This document shows, piece by piece, positions 16,011 through 23,099 of a stretch of 23,452 nucleotides of DNA. The notes under the pieces are model-generated. The model had not been told where the DNA came from. It did not search any database and worked only from the letters and a program-made list of their open reading frames with translations. The DNA lies in NCBI GenBank assembly GCA_964458015.1, contig CAYWGR010000084.1, positions 1-23,452 of the forward strand. Reading direction: 5' to 3'. Made by a program: the position numbers and the translations under genes. Every line of letters begins with the position of its first letter. Positions within the stretch are counted from its first letter, which is position 1. Source of the stretch: CAYWGR01 sp964458015. Lineage in GTDB: Bacteria > Planctomycetota > Planctomycetia > Pirellulales > Thermoguttaceae.

Positions 16011-16113
16011 CCGTGGAAATTTTCAGTTTTACTCAGCATAGCGGTTATCCATAAACATTCTGTTTTCAATCTCGCAACGATTTGCCGGCGTGTTTCTCGG
16101 GATTTTTTACTGG

Positions 16114-16142
16114 TTGCCGTTGCTTGAAAGATCCGCTATAAT
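16114..16142 (+). promoter_or_regulatory. Housekeeping-type promoter of the beta-helix gene
   Basis: TTGCCG (16114-16119), a 17-nt spacer and a perfect TATAAT (16137-16142). The start codon lies 62 nt further on, with AAGGAG 7 nt before it. This suggests the beta-helix gene can be transcribed independently of the ECF-led genes upstream. Confidence 0.65.
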
Positions 16143-16204
16143 GGGCGGAACTTCCTGGTAATATTCCCACCTTCCACCAATCCCACCTTGCAAGGAGTCC
16201 CGCC

Positions 16205-18319
16205 ATGTTGACTTTCCGCTTGCATGTCTGTTGCTGTGCCCTGTTCCTTGGTTTGTCGATGGCATGGTCATCCGGCGAACTCCGCGCGGTGACGTTGCAT
16301 GTCGCCCCCAATGGCAACGATGCCTGGTCGGGCAAGTTGGAGCAGCCGAACAAGGAAAATAACGACGGACCCGTGGCCACGTTGGCTGGGGCTCGCAACG
16401 CCGTGCGGCGACTGAAGGCCCAAGGGCCTTTGAGCGAAGCCGTGCAAGTGAAAGTGGCCGGGGGCGAATATCCCTTGGCCGAGGCCATTGTTTTCGAGCC
16501 GCAAGACAGCGGAACCGCCGCGGCGCCGATCGTCTATCAAGCGGCCGACGGCGCGAAACCCGTTTTCAGCGGCGGGCGAAAAATCACGGGATTCACCGCG
16601 GCCGAGGGCGGCGCTTGGAAAGTGCATCTGCCCGAGGTGCAAGCCGGCAAGTGGTATTTCGAGGATCTTTATATCAATGGTCGCCGTGCCACTCGGGCAC
16701 GAACGCCCAACGAGTTCTACTATTACACGCGCAGCGCGGTCAAGGAAACGCCGAACCGAGCGTTCACGGCCGACCCGAAAGATATTGCATCGCTAGCGGC
16801 CACGCCAAAAGACCGTTTGAAGGATGCGATTGTAGTTGTCTTTTTCTCCTGGGAGAATGCCGTGAAACGCGTAGCGTCGGTTGACCCGCAGTCGGGCACT
16901 GTCGCGTTGACGGCCGATGCCACATGGGCGTTCAACCAATGGGGCCCGAACCAACGTTATCACATCGAGAACGTAAAAACGGCTCTCGACGCGCCCGGCG
17001 AATGGTTTTTGGACCGTAGCGGCGACCTGTTCTACATTCCCTTGCCGGGGGAAGACATGACGAAAGCCCACGTCGTCGCGCCTGTGATTCAGGGACTGAT
17101 CCGCATGGTCGGCGATCCGCAAGGCGGCCGCTTTGTCGAGCATCTTCGCTTCCAGGGACTCAGCTTCCAGCATGAGCAGTATCCCTTGCCGGCCAATGGC
17201 CACGGCGACGCCCAAGCGTCGGTGACGGTGCCTTCGGCCATTTTGGCCGACGGAGCGCGGCATGTGGCGTTCGACAACTGTGAGATTGCACACGTCGGAG
17301 GACACGCCCTGCAATTTCGCCGCGGCTGCGATGATTGCCGCGTGGAACGGTGCTTGATCCAAGACATGGCCGGCGGCGGCATTTACATCGGACAAGGTTG
17401 GGAAAACAACAATCCCACCGGGGCCGACGTTACCGGCCATTGCACGATCGACAACAACATTATTCGATCCGGCGGCAATCTTTACCGCGGCTCGATCGGC
17501 GTGTGGATCGGCCATAGCGCCTACAATCGTGTGACGCATAACGACATCGCCGATTTCCGCTACTCCGGCATCTCCGTCGGCTGGATCTGGGGCTATGCCG
17601 CGAGCGCCTCCCACCACAACACGATCGATTTCAACCACATTCATCACATCGGCTGGGGCGTGTTGAGCGACATGGGCGGCGTTTATACGCTTGGCCCTTC
17701 ACCCGGCACGACCATAAGCAACAACCGCATCCACGACGTTTACTCCTACGATCTCTACGGGCGCGGCGGCTGGGGTCTTTATAACGATGAAGGCAGTTCC
17801 AACATCGTGATGGAAAACAATTTGGTCTACAACACGAAAACCGGCGGTTATCACCAGCACTACGGCCGCGAAAATATCGTAAGAAACAACATTTTCGCGA
17901 ACAGCATGGACGGTCAATTGCAGCGGTCGCGCGTCGAACCGCATTTGTCCTTTACGTTCAGCAACAACATCGTCTACTGGAACGGCGGACGGCTTTTCAC
18001 CGGTTCGTGGAAGGACGCCAACGTGAAACTGGAAAACAATCTTTATTACGACGCCTCCGGCGCTCCGGTGAAATTCGAGGATCTTGATTTCGCGGCTTGG
18101 CAAAAATTGGGCAAGGACGCTGGGTCCATCACCGCCGATCCGAAATTTGCCGACCCGTCGCATTTTGATTTCCATCTCGCGGCCGACTCGCCCACGGCCA
18201 AGATTGGCTTCAAGCCGTTCGATTTCACGAAAGCCGGCGTTTACGGCGACGAGCGTTGGGCGAAGGAAGCGGCGTCGATCGTTTATCCGGCCGTGCGGTT
18301 CGCACCACCGAAACCCTAA
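16205..18319 (+). CDS. Secreted right-handed parallel beta-helix protein
   Basis: A protein of 704 aa. The signal peptide ends near ELRAVT. It is followed by LHVAPNGNDAWSGK...GPVATLAGARNAVRRLK, the usual opening of secreted beta-helix enzymes of the pectate-lyase-like superfamily, and a beta-rich FSGGRKITGF region. From about residue 330 to 610 there are recurring beta-helix rungs with Asn ladders (DNNIIRSGG, THNDIADFRYSGISVG, DFNHIHHIGWGVLSDMGG, ISNNRIHDVYSYD, MENNLVYNTKTGG, VRNNIFANS). Related proteins are polysaccharide lyases or glycoside hydrolases, but no catalytic set can be assigned by eye. Secretion and the neighbouring GH99-like gene favour a role in external polysaccharide breakdown. 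It has its own strong promoter and RBS. The stop is 78 nt from the convergent kinase gene. Confidence 0.82.
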   Translation: MLTFRLHVCCCALFLGLSMAWSSGELRAVTLHVAPNGNDAWSGKLEQPNKENNDGPVATLAGARNAVRRLKAQGPLSEAVQVKVAGGEYPLAEAIVFEPQDSGTAAAPIVYQAADGAKPVFSGGRKITGFTAAEGGAWKVHLPEVQAGKWYFEDLYINGRRATRARTPNEFYYYTRSAVKETPNRAFTADPKDIASLAATPKDRLKDAIVVVFFSWENAVKRVASVDPQSGTVALTADATWAFNQWGPNQRYHIENVKTALDAPGEWFLDRSGDLFYIPLPGEDMTKAHVVAPVIQGLIRMVGDPQGGRFVEHLRFQGLSFQHEQYPLPANGHGDAQASVTVPSAILADGARHVAFDNCEIAHVGGHALQFRRGCDDCRVERCLIQDMAGGGIYIGQGWENNNPTGADVTGHCTIDNNIIRSGGNLYRGSIGVWIGHSAYNRVTHNDIADFRYSGISVGWIWGYAASASHHNTIDFNHIHHIGWGVLSDMGGVYTLGPSPGTTISNNRIHDVYSYDLYGRGGWGLYNDEGSSNIVMENNLVYNTKTGGYHQHYGRENIVRNNIFANSMDGQLQRSRVEPHLSFTFSNNIVYWNGGRLFTGSWKDANVKLENNLYYDASGAPVKFEDLDFAAWQKLGKDAGSITADPKFADPSHFDFHLAADSPTAKIGFKPFDFTKAGVYGDERWAKEAASIVYPAVRFAPPKP

Positions 18320-18359
18320 CACGATAATTCCATTTCATTGCCGGGGACGGTATCGTACG

Positions 18360-18373
18360 GCCGCCTAAGCGGC
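18360..18373. terminator. Short GC hairpin between convergent genes
   Basis: GCCGC-CTAA-GCGGC lies in the 78-nt gap between the beta-helix gene and the kinase gene. There is no T tract on either side, so it is only a weak candidate for a terminator. Confidence 0.25.
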
Positions 18374-18397
18374 AAGTCGCAAGATATCGCCACCCGC

Positions 18398-20644
18398 TTA
18401 TTCATCCCGGGCCACGACCGGCAGTTCGATGAAGAGGCGGGTGCCTTTGCCTAATTTGCTGCGAATACGGCATTTCCCGCCTAAAAGCCTGACCCGTTGC
18501 CGGATGCCTTCGAGCCCGAAGCGATTTTCATGGCTCGATTTGACATCGAACCCAATCCCCCAATCTCGAACGACGATCTGAACGTGTTCGTCCTGCTGTT
18601 GCAGGCGAACTCGCACTTTTTCACTCTTGCTGTGTTGGCAAGCATTCGCCAGTCCTTCTTGAACGATGCGGTAGATTGCATTTTCGACAATCGGAACCAA
18701 TCGGCTGAACATAACCTTGCTATAAAATTCGATCTTGGGATTTTTTTGGCGTCTTTGCTCGTTGACCAAGTGCATAATGGCGGCCATCACCCCGGATTCG
18801 TCGAGAATGGGCGGTCTGACGCCGGCAATCAAGCGACGGGTCTCGAAATGGCCCTGCTGGAGCATCGTCATTCCGGCGTCAAACGCCTTGGCGGCCAAGT
18901 GAGGATTTTGTTCTTTCTGGTGGGCATACGTTTCGAACTGCATCAAGGCGCCGGCCAACTGTTGCGACAATTCATCATGGATTTCGTAGGCGATGATTTG
19001 GCGTTCGTGGTCGCTGGATTGCAGCAAATGTTTGAGCGTGCGATGTTCCTTGTGAAGAATATCCTCCGCGCGTTTCCGCTCGGTAATGTCGCGGAAAAGA
19101 CTCATGAAACAACGCTTTCCGCCGTAAATGATCGGCGTCATCCGAACATCCACCGAGACGATGCCGCCGTCTTTTCGAAGGAATGGAATATCCGTGGCCT
19201 GGGATGAAATTCCCTGAGTAAGTTGTTGATATTTTTCCACCATTTGAGGCAACAACTCCGGCGGATGGACGGTTTCCGGGGAGATCGACATCAACTCCTC
19301 TTCCGTATACCCAAGCAAATCCGACATAGCGCGATTGGCGCGCAGACACGCTTTCGTCTCCGCGTCCGAAATGATAAGCCCATCCGTCATCCCATCATAC
19401 ATGGCCCGAAGCTCTTCATAGCGCTGGCGAAGGGCTTCTTCGGCGCGTTTTCGTTCGGTGATGTCGCGAATCATTGCCATGAAAGCAATGGGTTGTCCTT
19501 GGGCATTGCGATAGGCCGCCGACGAGACTTCCGTGGGCACCAACGCCCCATCGCGGCGTCGAGCGATATATTCGTTGTTTTTGTGGACTCCTGTTTCCGC
19601 CAAGTGAACGAGATTCCGCGCTAAACGAGACCGGTCCTCTTCAATCACATAGTCGAACACATTTTGGCCGACTAACTCCTCGGAATCCGGAACGCCGAGC
19701 AAGCTCCACGTTTGTTGGGACGCAAAGCTCACTTTGCCGTTTAGATCCGTGATGACGATTGCATCCGGACTAGCCTCGAGCAGCACCTTATATTTTTCCT
19801 CACTTTGCCGCAAAGCCTCTTGAACCGCTTTCCGTTCCGAGATGTCGCGGAACAGACCGATAATGCAGGGACGCCCGCGATAGGAGATGCGTGTGTTGCT
19901 AATATCGGCGTGGAATATCTTGCCGTCTTTTCGGAGAATAGGACGATCCACGGTCAGGAGTTTTTGTCCTTCTTGTTCCTCGCGAAATCTTTCCAAGACG
20001 CTTGCCTGGACCTCGCGAGGATGAATGTCCAGGACCGTTTTGGACAACAATTCCTCTTTGGAATACCCCATCATGCGACACATGGCCGCATTGGCTTGGA
20101 CGAATTGCTTCGTTTCCAAATCAGCGACCAGCAGGCCGTCGTTGATGCCATCGTAAATATTTTGCAGCTCTTCATTCGCGGCCGTCAGCTCGGCGGTGCG
20201 TTCGGCGATTCGTTGTTCAAGCTCGTTGTGCGACTTTCTCAACAATTCTTCCGACTTTTTCCGCTCGGTATGGTCGAGGGCAAGGATGGCGATGGCCGTA
20301 ACTTTTCCCTGCTTATCGAGAATGGGATGCAAGGTATTCTCGAAAACATACCCGGCTCGCTCATCTTCAAAGCGAACGGCTTTCCCGGTGCGCACCACCT
20401 CGCGAAGGCGTTCCGTTCGTTTAGCGGCCAGGTCGGAAGGAACGAGGTCGCACAAGGAGCGACCGACGATCTTATCCACGGTCGTACCAAGCCGACGGGC
20501 TGCCGTGTTATTGGCAAAAAGAATGGTTTCGTTCGTATCGAGCAACACAATGGACTCGGGACTGGCGTCCATCAAGGTCCGCAAGGTATTATCCGGAAGG
20601 TGCTCGACAAGAGCCTGACTTGGCTGCCTCTCCCCATCCCTCAT
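18398..20644 (-). CDS. Cytoplasmic multi-PAS sensor histidine kinase, NarX/DegS (HisKA_3) type
   Basis: A protein of 748 aa with four PAS domains at about 20-128, 162-272, 283-400 and 412-525. Each ends in a DITERKRAE-like linker, and a coiled coil (HNELEQRIAERTAELTAANEE) follows the first. The dimerisation/phosphoacceptor region has ERQIIAYEIHDELSQQL with His at about 556. The ATPase domain has ENAIYRIVQEGLANACQHS (N box), RDWGIGFD (G1) and GLEGIRQRVRLLGG. No membrane segment is present, so the signal is sensed in the cytoplasm; what the PAS domains bind is unknown. Partners of such kinases are normally LuxR-type response regulators, but none is encoded in this window, so the kinase is an orphan here. 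The start at 20644 is preferred (AGGA upstream, natural N-terminus); 20728 is a longer option. Confidence 0.88.
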   Translation of the reverse strand: MRDGERQPSQALVEHLPDNTLRTLMDASPESIVLLDTNETILFANNTAARRLGTTVDKIVGRSLCDLVPSDLAAKRTERLREVVRTGKAVRFEDERAGYVFENTLHPILDKQGKVTAIAILALDHTERKKSEELLRKSHNELEQRIAERTAELTAANEELQNIYDGINDGLLVADLETKQFVQANAAMCRMMGYSKEELLSKTVLDIHPREVQASVLERFREEQEGQKLLTVDRPILRKDGKIFHADISNTRISYRGRPCIIGLFRDISERKAVQEALRQSEEKYKVLLEASPDAIVITDLNGKVSFASQQTWSLLGVPDSEELVGQNVFDYVIEEDRSRLARNLVHLAETGVHKNNEYIARRRDGALVPTEVSSAAYRNAQGQPIAFMAMIRDITERKRAEEALRQRYEELRAMYDGMTDGLIISDAETKACLRANRAMSDLLGYTEEELMSISPETVHPPELLPQMVEKYQQLTQGISSQATDIPFLRKDGGIVSVDVRMTPIIYGGKRCFMSLFRDITERKRAEDILHKEHRTLKHLLQSSDHERQIIAYEIHDELSQQLAGALMQFETYAHQKEQNPHLAAKAFDAGMTMLQQGHFETRRLIAGVRPPILDESGVMAAIMHLVNEQRRQKNPKIEFYSKVMFSRLVPIVENAIYRIVQEGLANACQHSKSEKVRVRLQQQDEHVQIVVRDWGIGFDVKSSHENRFGLEGIRQRVRLLGGKCRIRSKLGKGTRLFIELPVVARDE

Positions 20645-20737
20645 GGTGCAATTCCTGCCGTTATCGCGATGTTGGGTGGAAGTTATTGATACCAACGTTG
20701 CCAATGTTCCAAATTCAACCACAAACACGGCTGTTTC

Positions 20738-20802
20738 AACCGAGCTTGCCGAACTTATTGGCCGCAGAACGGTTCATTAGCAATGCAGGACGCAATAATA
20801 AT
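20738..20802 (+). repeat. Dispersed repeat of about 70 nt, copy 2
   Basis: AACCG (20738-20742) pairs with CGGTT (20770-20774). Inside is AACTTATTGGCC, similar to AACTTGTATGGCC in copy 1. The 3' part 20770-20801 matches 15979-16010 at 27 of 32 positions (CGGTTCAT, CAATGCAGG, CAATAA). Both copies have the same orientation. Confidence 0.6.
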
Positions 20803-20922
20803 AAGATTGTAGCCGATTTACACACCTATTAGGAAGTGGCTTGCCCCCCCTTGGCTCGTTTTGATTCAGCATTCCCCACAACATTCAGACAGAACTTTCC
20901 GGATTCGCCGGGGTTAATATCT

Positions 20923-21018
20923 ATGTTGAGTCTTCTATTGCTTATGATTGGCGAGGCTATTACTTTAGGCTTGTTTTGGGTTTATCGAGGAGTGAGCCTC
21001 GCTATCTTTGGCTCTTAG
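20923..21018 (+). CDS. Possible 31-residue hydrophobic microprotein
   Basis: An ATG-to-TAG frame encodes MLSLLLLMIGEAITLGLFWV followed by YRGVSLAIFGS, which looks like one membrane helix with a short tail. CGGGG about 9 nt upstream is a weak ribosome site. The 3' half overlaps inverted repeats, so the region could equally be an untranslated leader of the EF-hand gene. I do not recognise the peptide. Confidence 0.15.
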   Translation: MLSLLLLMIGEAITLGLFWVYRGVSLAIFGS

Positions 21019-21069
21019 AGACGCGACAGAGAGTCATTTTTACTTTGAATCTTGTTGCCCCCCACAGAG

Positions 21070-21075
21070 AAGGAG
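21070..21075 (+). promoter_or_regulatory. Ribosome binding site of the EF-hand gene
   Basis: AAGGAG, 6 nt before the ATG at 21082. It fixes the start after ten codons of an otherwise open frame that begins at 21052. Confidence 0.8.
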
Positions 21076-21081
21076 TTTCGT

Positions 21082-21432
21082 ATGCGAATCGGCATGTTTT
21101 TGTTGAGCCTGGTCTTGGCGAGTTTGATGACAGTCCAAGCGTCTGCCCAGGAGAAAAAAGACGCACCGAAGAAGCCCTCCTTGTCGGAACGCTTCGATAA
21201 GATGGACACAAACCACGACGGTATTTTGACGGAGCAAGAATTCGTGGCCTTTCATAAAGCAGCCCACGAAGGAAAAGGCGAAGCCAAGGCCGGTACGTTC
21301 TACAAAGAACTGGCCTCCCTGGGCGGCACCACGACCAAGGATAACATAACGGGGATGAACCTGGATCAGTTCAAGAAAGCCCACAAAGCGTGGCGGGAAA
21401 ACCATCCCAAGAAAAATCAAGGGAAAAAGTAG
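21082..21432 (+). CDS. Small secreted EF-hand protein
   Basis: A protein of 116 aa. The signal peptide (MRIGMFLLSLVLASLMTVQASAQ) is followed by a lysine-rich mature protein. One canonical calcium-binding loop, DTNHDGILTEQE, is flanked by the right helices (SERFDKM and FVAFHKA) and has all acidic ligands at positions 1, 3, 5 and 12. A second EF-hand-like segment (about 77-100, TTKDNITGMNLDQFKKAHKAW) has lost its loop ligands. The C-terminus is very basic (HPKKNQGKK). Small exported EF-hand proteins are common in planctomycetes; calcium-dependent binding outside the cytoplasm is likely but its target is unknown. The gene appears monocistronic, with a hairpin and a T tract downstream. Confidence 0.85.
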   Translation: MRIGMFLLSLVLASLMTVQASAQEKKDAPKKPSLSERFDKMDTNHDGILTEQEFVAFHKAAHEGKGEAKAGTFYKELASLGGTTTKDNITGMNLDQFKKAHKAWRENHPKKNQGKK

Positions 21433-21504
21433 CTTCGACTAATGAAAAAACCGCTTTGAATTGGGAACCGCATCAGAGCGTCTACCCAAACGACATGGGG
21501 CGAC

Positions 21505-21553
21505 TGCCCATGATGCCGCAAAGGCATGTGGGCATAGCACCCTATTGTTTTTT
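21505..21553 (+). terminator. Hairpin followed by T tract after the EF-hand gene
   Basis: TGCCCA-TG-ATGCC pairs with GGCAT-G-TGGGCA around a GCAAA loop (21505-21534), and GTTTTTTG follows 12 nt later. The distance to the T tract is longer than in a classical terminator. A second nested palindrome (CGTTCCA 21559-21565 with TGGAACG 21589-21595, inner ATGC/GCAT) lies just beyond and has no T tract. Confidence 0.4.
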
Positions 21554-21669
21554 GCACTCGTTCCAGCGTCATGCTGAGGCATAACCTATGGAACGGAAGC
21601 GCGGCCGCTGGAAGTCGCCGTCTCTCGACGTTTCCGCGAGATGTATTTCCGCCGGGGAGATCAGGAGCT

Positions 21670-22992
21670 CTACTCGCCGCGAAGTTTGATTCCGAGGACC
21701 GTGAGCTTCTCGCGGACTTCGTTCAAGCTGGTCACGCCGAAGTTCTTGCACTCCAACAGATCGTCGCCGGTGCGGCGGACGAGGTCGCCGAGCGTATTGA
21801 TCGCCAAGCGGATCATGCACTTGCGGGCACGAACCGAGAGGTTCAACTCGGAGATGGGGCGAGCCAGCAAGGCCTGTTCGTCGGGCGAAAGTTCCTCGGG
21901 CTCGATCGCCTCGATGGTTTGTCGCTCTTGGGCGTATTGGCCCAAGCGGAGTCCCTTCGTGGCGAGCATTTCCTTGATTTCGACAAGGCTGGTCTCGCCG
22001 AAATTCTTGCTGGCCAGCAATTCCTGCTCGGTGCAGCGGCAAAGATCGCCGAGCGTCATGATGCCCATCTTTTGCAGGCAGTTGCGGCTGCGGACGGAAA
22101 GCTCGAAATCCGTGACCGGGATATTGAACACCTGACCCATGCGGTCGCGTTTCTTCTGGGCGTCTTCGTCGTAGCATTGCTCGTGCGACGCTTCGGTATC
22201 CTTGAAGAACAAGGCGGCGCGGGCATGATCGGGATAAACGTCCAACACGCGCTGGTAGCACTGGGCGGCTTTTTCGTATTGCTCGCGGTCTTCCAGAAGC
22301 AGCCCCAAGTTCATCAGCGAACCGATGTGGGCAGGCAAGCGATCGACGGCCCGTTTGTACAATTCCATCGCCGTATCGTCGTTGCCGTGACGGTCGTTTT
22401 CCAAGGCCAAACCGAACAAAGCGCCGGGATGGTTACGATCGACTTCGACAGCACGCGTGAAAAGAGCGACGACTTCCGCGGGGTTTCCACCAAGGGCGGC
22501 CACGGTGGCAGCGCGTTGGGCCAAATACTCGGCCGTCTGCTCGATGGCACCGGATAGCGAATCCAAGGCCGCCAGAGCGGCATTCGGATCACCGGAATAA
22601 CGCAAGGCCTCGGCCCGACCCAAGGTGCACTCACCCGCGTCGTAGCCGGCTCGCTCGGCAGCGCGGTAGCTTTCGATGGCCTCGACGTATTCTTGCCGTG
22701 CGAAATGGCTCTTAGCCAAGTAGAAATGGGCCATAGCCCCGCCGTCGGCCTGCTTGAGCACCTCGATGGCACGATAGTAGCGCCCTAAAAGATACAGACA
22801 CACGCCAAGCCGAACTCGGCTGGCAGGCGTATGATCTTCGCGCGTTTGCAGTTGGCCGACGGCATCGCGCAACACTGCGTATTGCGAGAAATCTCGGCTG
22901 ACGGCATCTTGCATCTGCCGCACTTCGCGCGGGCCAAATGTGTCGTTCAGAAGGACTGATTGTTTGAGATCAAATTCTACCGTTTGCAGCAT
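21670..22992 (-). CDS. TPR protein with two C-terminal RNA polymerase alpha-CTD-like domains
   Basis: A protein of 440 aa. Residues of about 56-271 form TPR repeats (LGVCLYLLGRYYRAIEVLKQ, MAHFYLAKSHFARQEYVEAI, SLMNLGLLLEDREQYEKAA). Two domains like the C-terminal domain of RpoA follow. Copy 1 (about 292-351) has ELSVRSRNCLQKMGIMTLGD, LLASKNFGETSLVEIKE and GLRLG. Copy 2 (about 379-440) has LNLSVRARKCM, LGDLVRRT, NFGVTSLNEVREKL and GIKL. Relative to E. coli RpoA, copy 1 keeps Arg265, Asn268, Cys269, Gly296 and Ser299. Copy 2 keeps Arg265 and Cys269 but has Lys at 268. Both have Thr at 298. A DNA-, sigma- or RNA polymerase-contacting role is inferred. The start at 22992 is fixed by GAGGAG 8 nt upstream; the longer frame runs back through the tRNA gene. 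It follows tRNA-Thr by 33 nt on the same strand. Confidence 0.88.
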   Translation of the reverse strand: MLQTVEFDLKQSVLLNDTFGPREVRQMQDAVSRDFSQYAVLRDAVGQLQTREDHTPASRVRLGVCLYLLGRYYRAIEVLKQADGGAMAHFYLAKSHFARQEYVEAIESYRAAERAGYDAGECTLGRAEALRYSGDPNAALAALDSLSGAIEQTAEYLAQRAATVAALGGNPAEVVALFTRAVEVDRNHPGALFGLALENDRHGNDDTAMELYKRAVDRLPAHIGSLMNLGLLLEDREQYEKAAQCYQRVLDVYPDHARAALFFKDTEASHEQCYDEDAQKKRDRMGQVFNIPVTDFELSVRSRNCLQKMGIMTLGDLCRCTEQELLASKNFGETSLVEIKEMLATKGLRLGQYAQERQTIEAIEPEELSPDEQALLARPISELNLSVRARKCMIRLAINTLGDLVRRTGDDLLECKNFGVTSLNEVREKLTVLGIKLRGE

Positions 22993-23000
22993 CGAAACTA

Positions 23001-23006
23001 CTCCTC
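23001..23006 (-). promoter_or_regulatory. Ribosome binding site of the TPR/alpha-CTD gene
   Basis: GAGGAG on the minus strand, 8 nt before the ATG at 22992. It lies inside the 33-nt spacer after the tRNA and decides the start. Confidence 0.8.
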
Positions 23007-23025
23007 TGACAATGCAAATCAAAAG

Positions 23026-23099
23026 AGCCAGCGAAGGGAGTCGAACCCTTAACCCCCGCATTACGAATGCGGTGCTCTGCCGATTGAAGCTACGCTGGC
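23026..23099 (-). tRNA. tRNA-Thr (anticodon CGT)
   Basis: The 74-nt cloverleaf has acceptor stem GCCAGCG/CGCTGGC, anticodon stem CCGCA/TGCGG with loop TTCGTAA (anticodon CGT, decoding ACG), T stem AAGGG/CCCTT with loop TTCGACT, and a 5-nt variable loop. The discriminator base is T and CCA is not encoded. The D arm reads TAGCTTCAATCGGCAGAGC, which has one T more than the usual TAGCTCAATCGGCAGAGC. This gives a T-G closing pair and a C where A14 is expected. The gene sits 33 nt upstream of the TPR/alpha-CTD gene on the same strand. Confidence 0.93.

Larger units (their letters stand above)
20645..21081. other. Long divergent intergenic region
   Basis: The 437 nt between the divergent kinase and EF-hand genes hold several things. 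There is a possible extended -10 for the kinase on the minus strand (TGGTATCAAT, 20685-20694, no good -35) and copy 2 of the 70-nt repeat (20738-20802). There is also a 31-codon hydrophobic frame (20923-21018) and two overlapping inverted repeats near 20951-21014. I see no clear promoter for the EF-hand gene. Confidence 0.5.
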
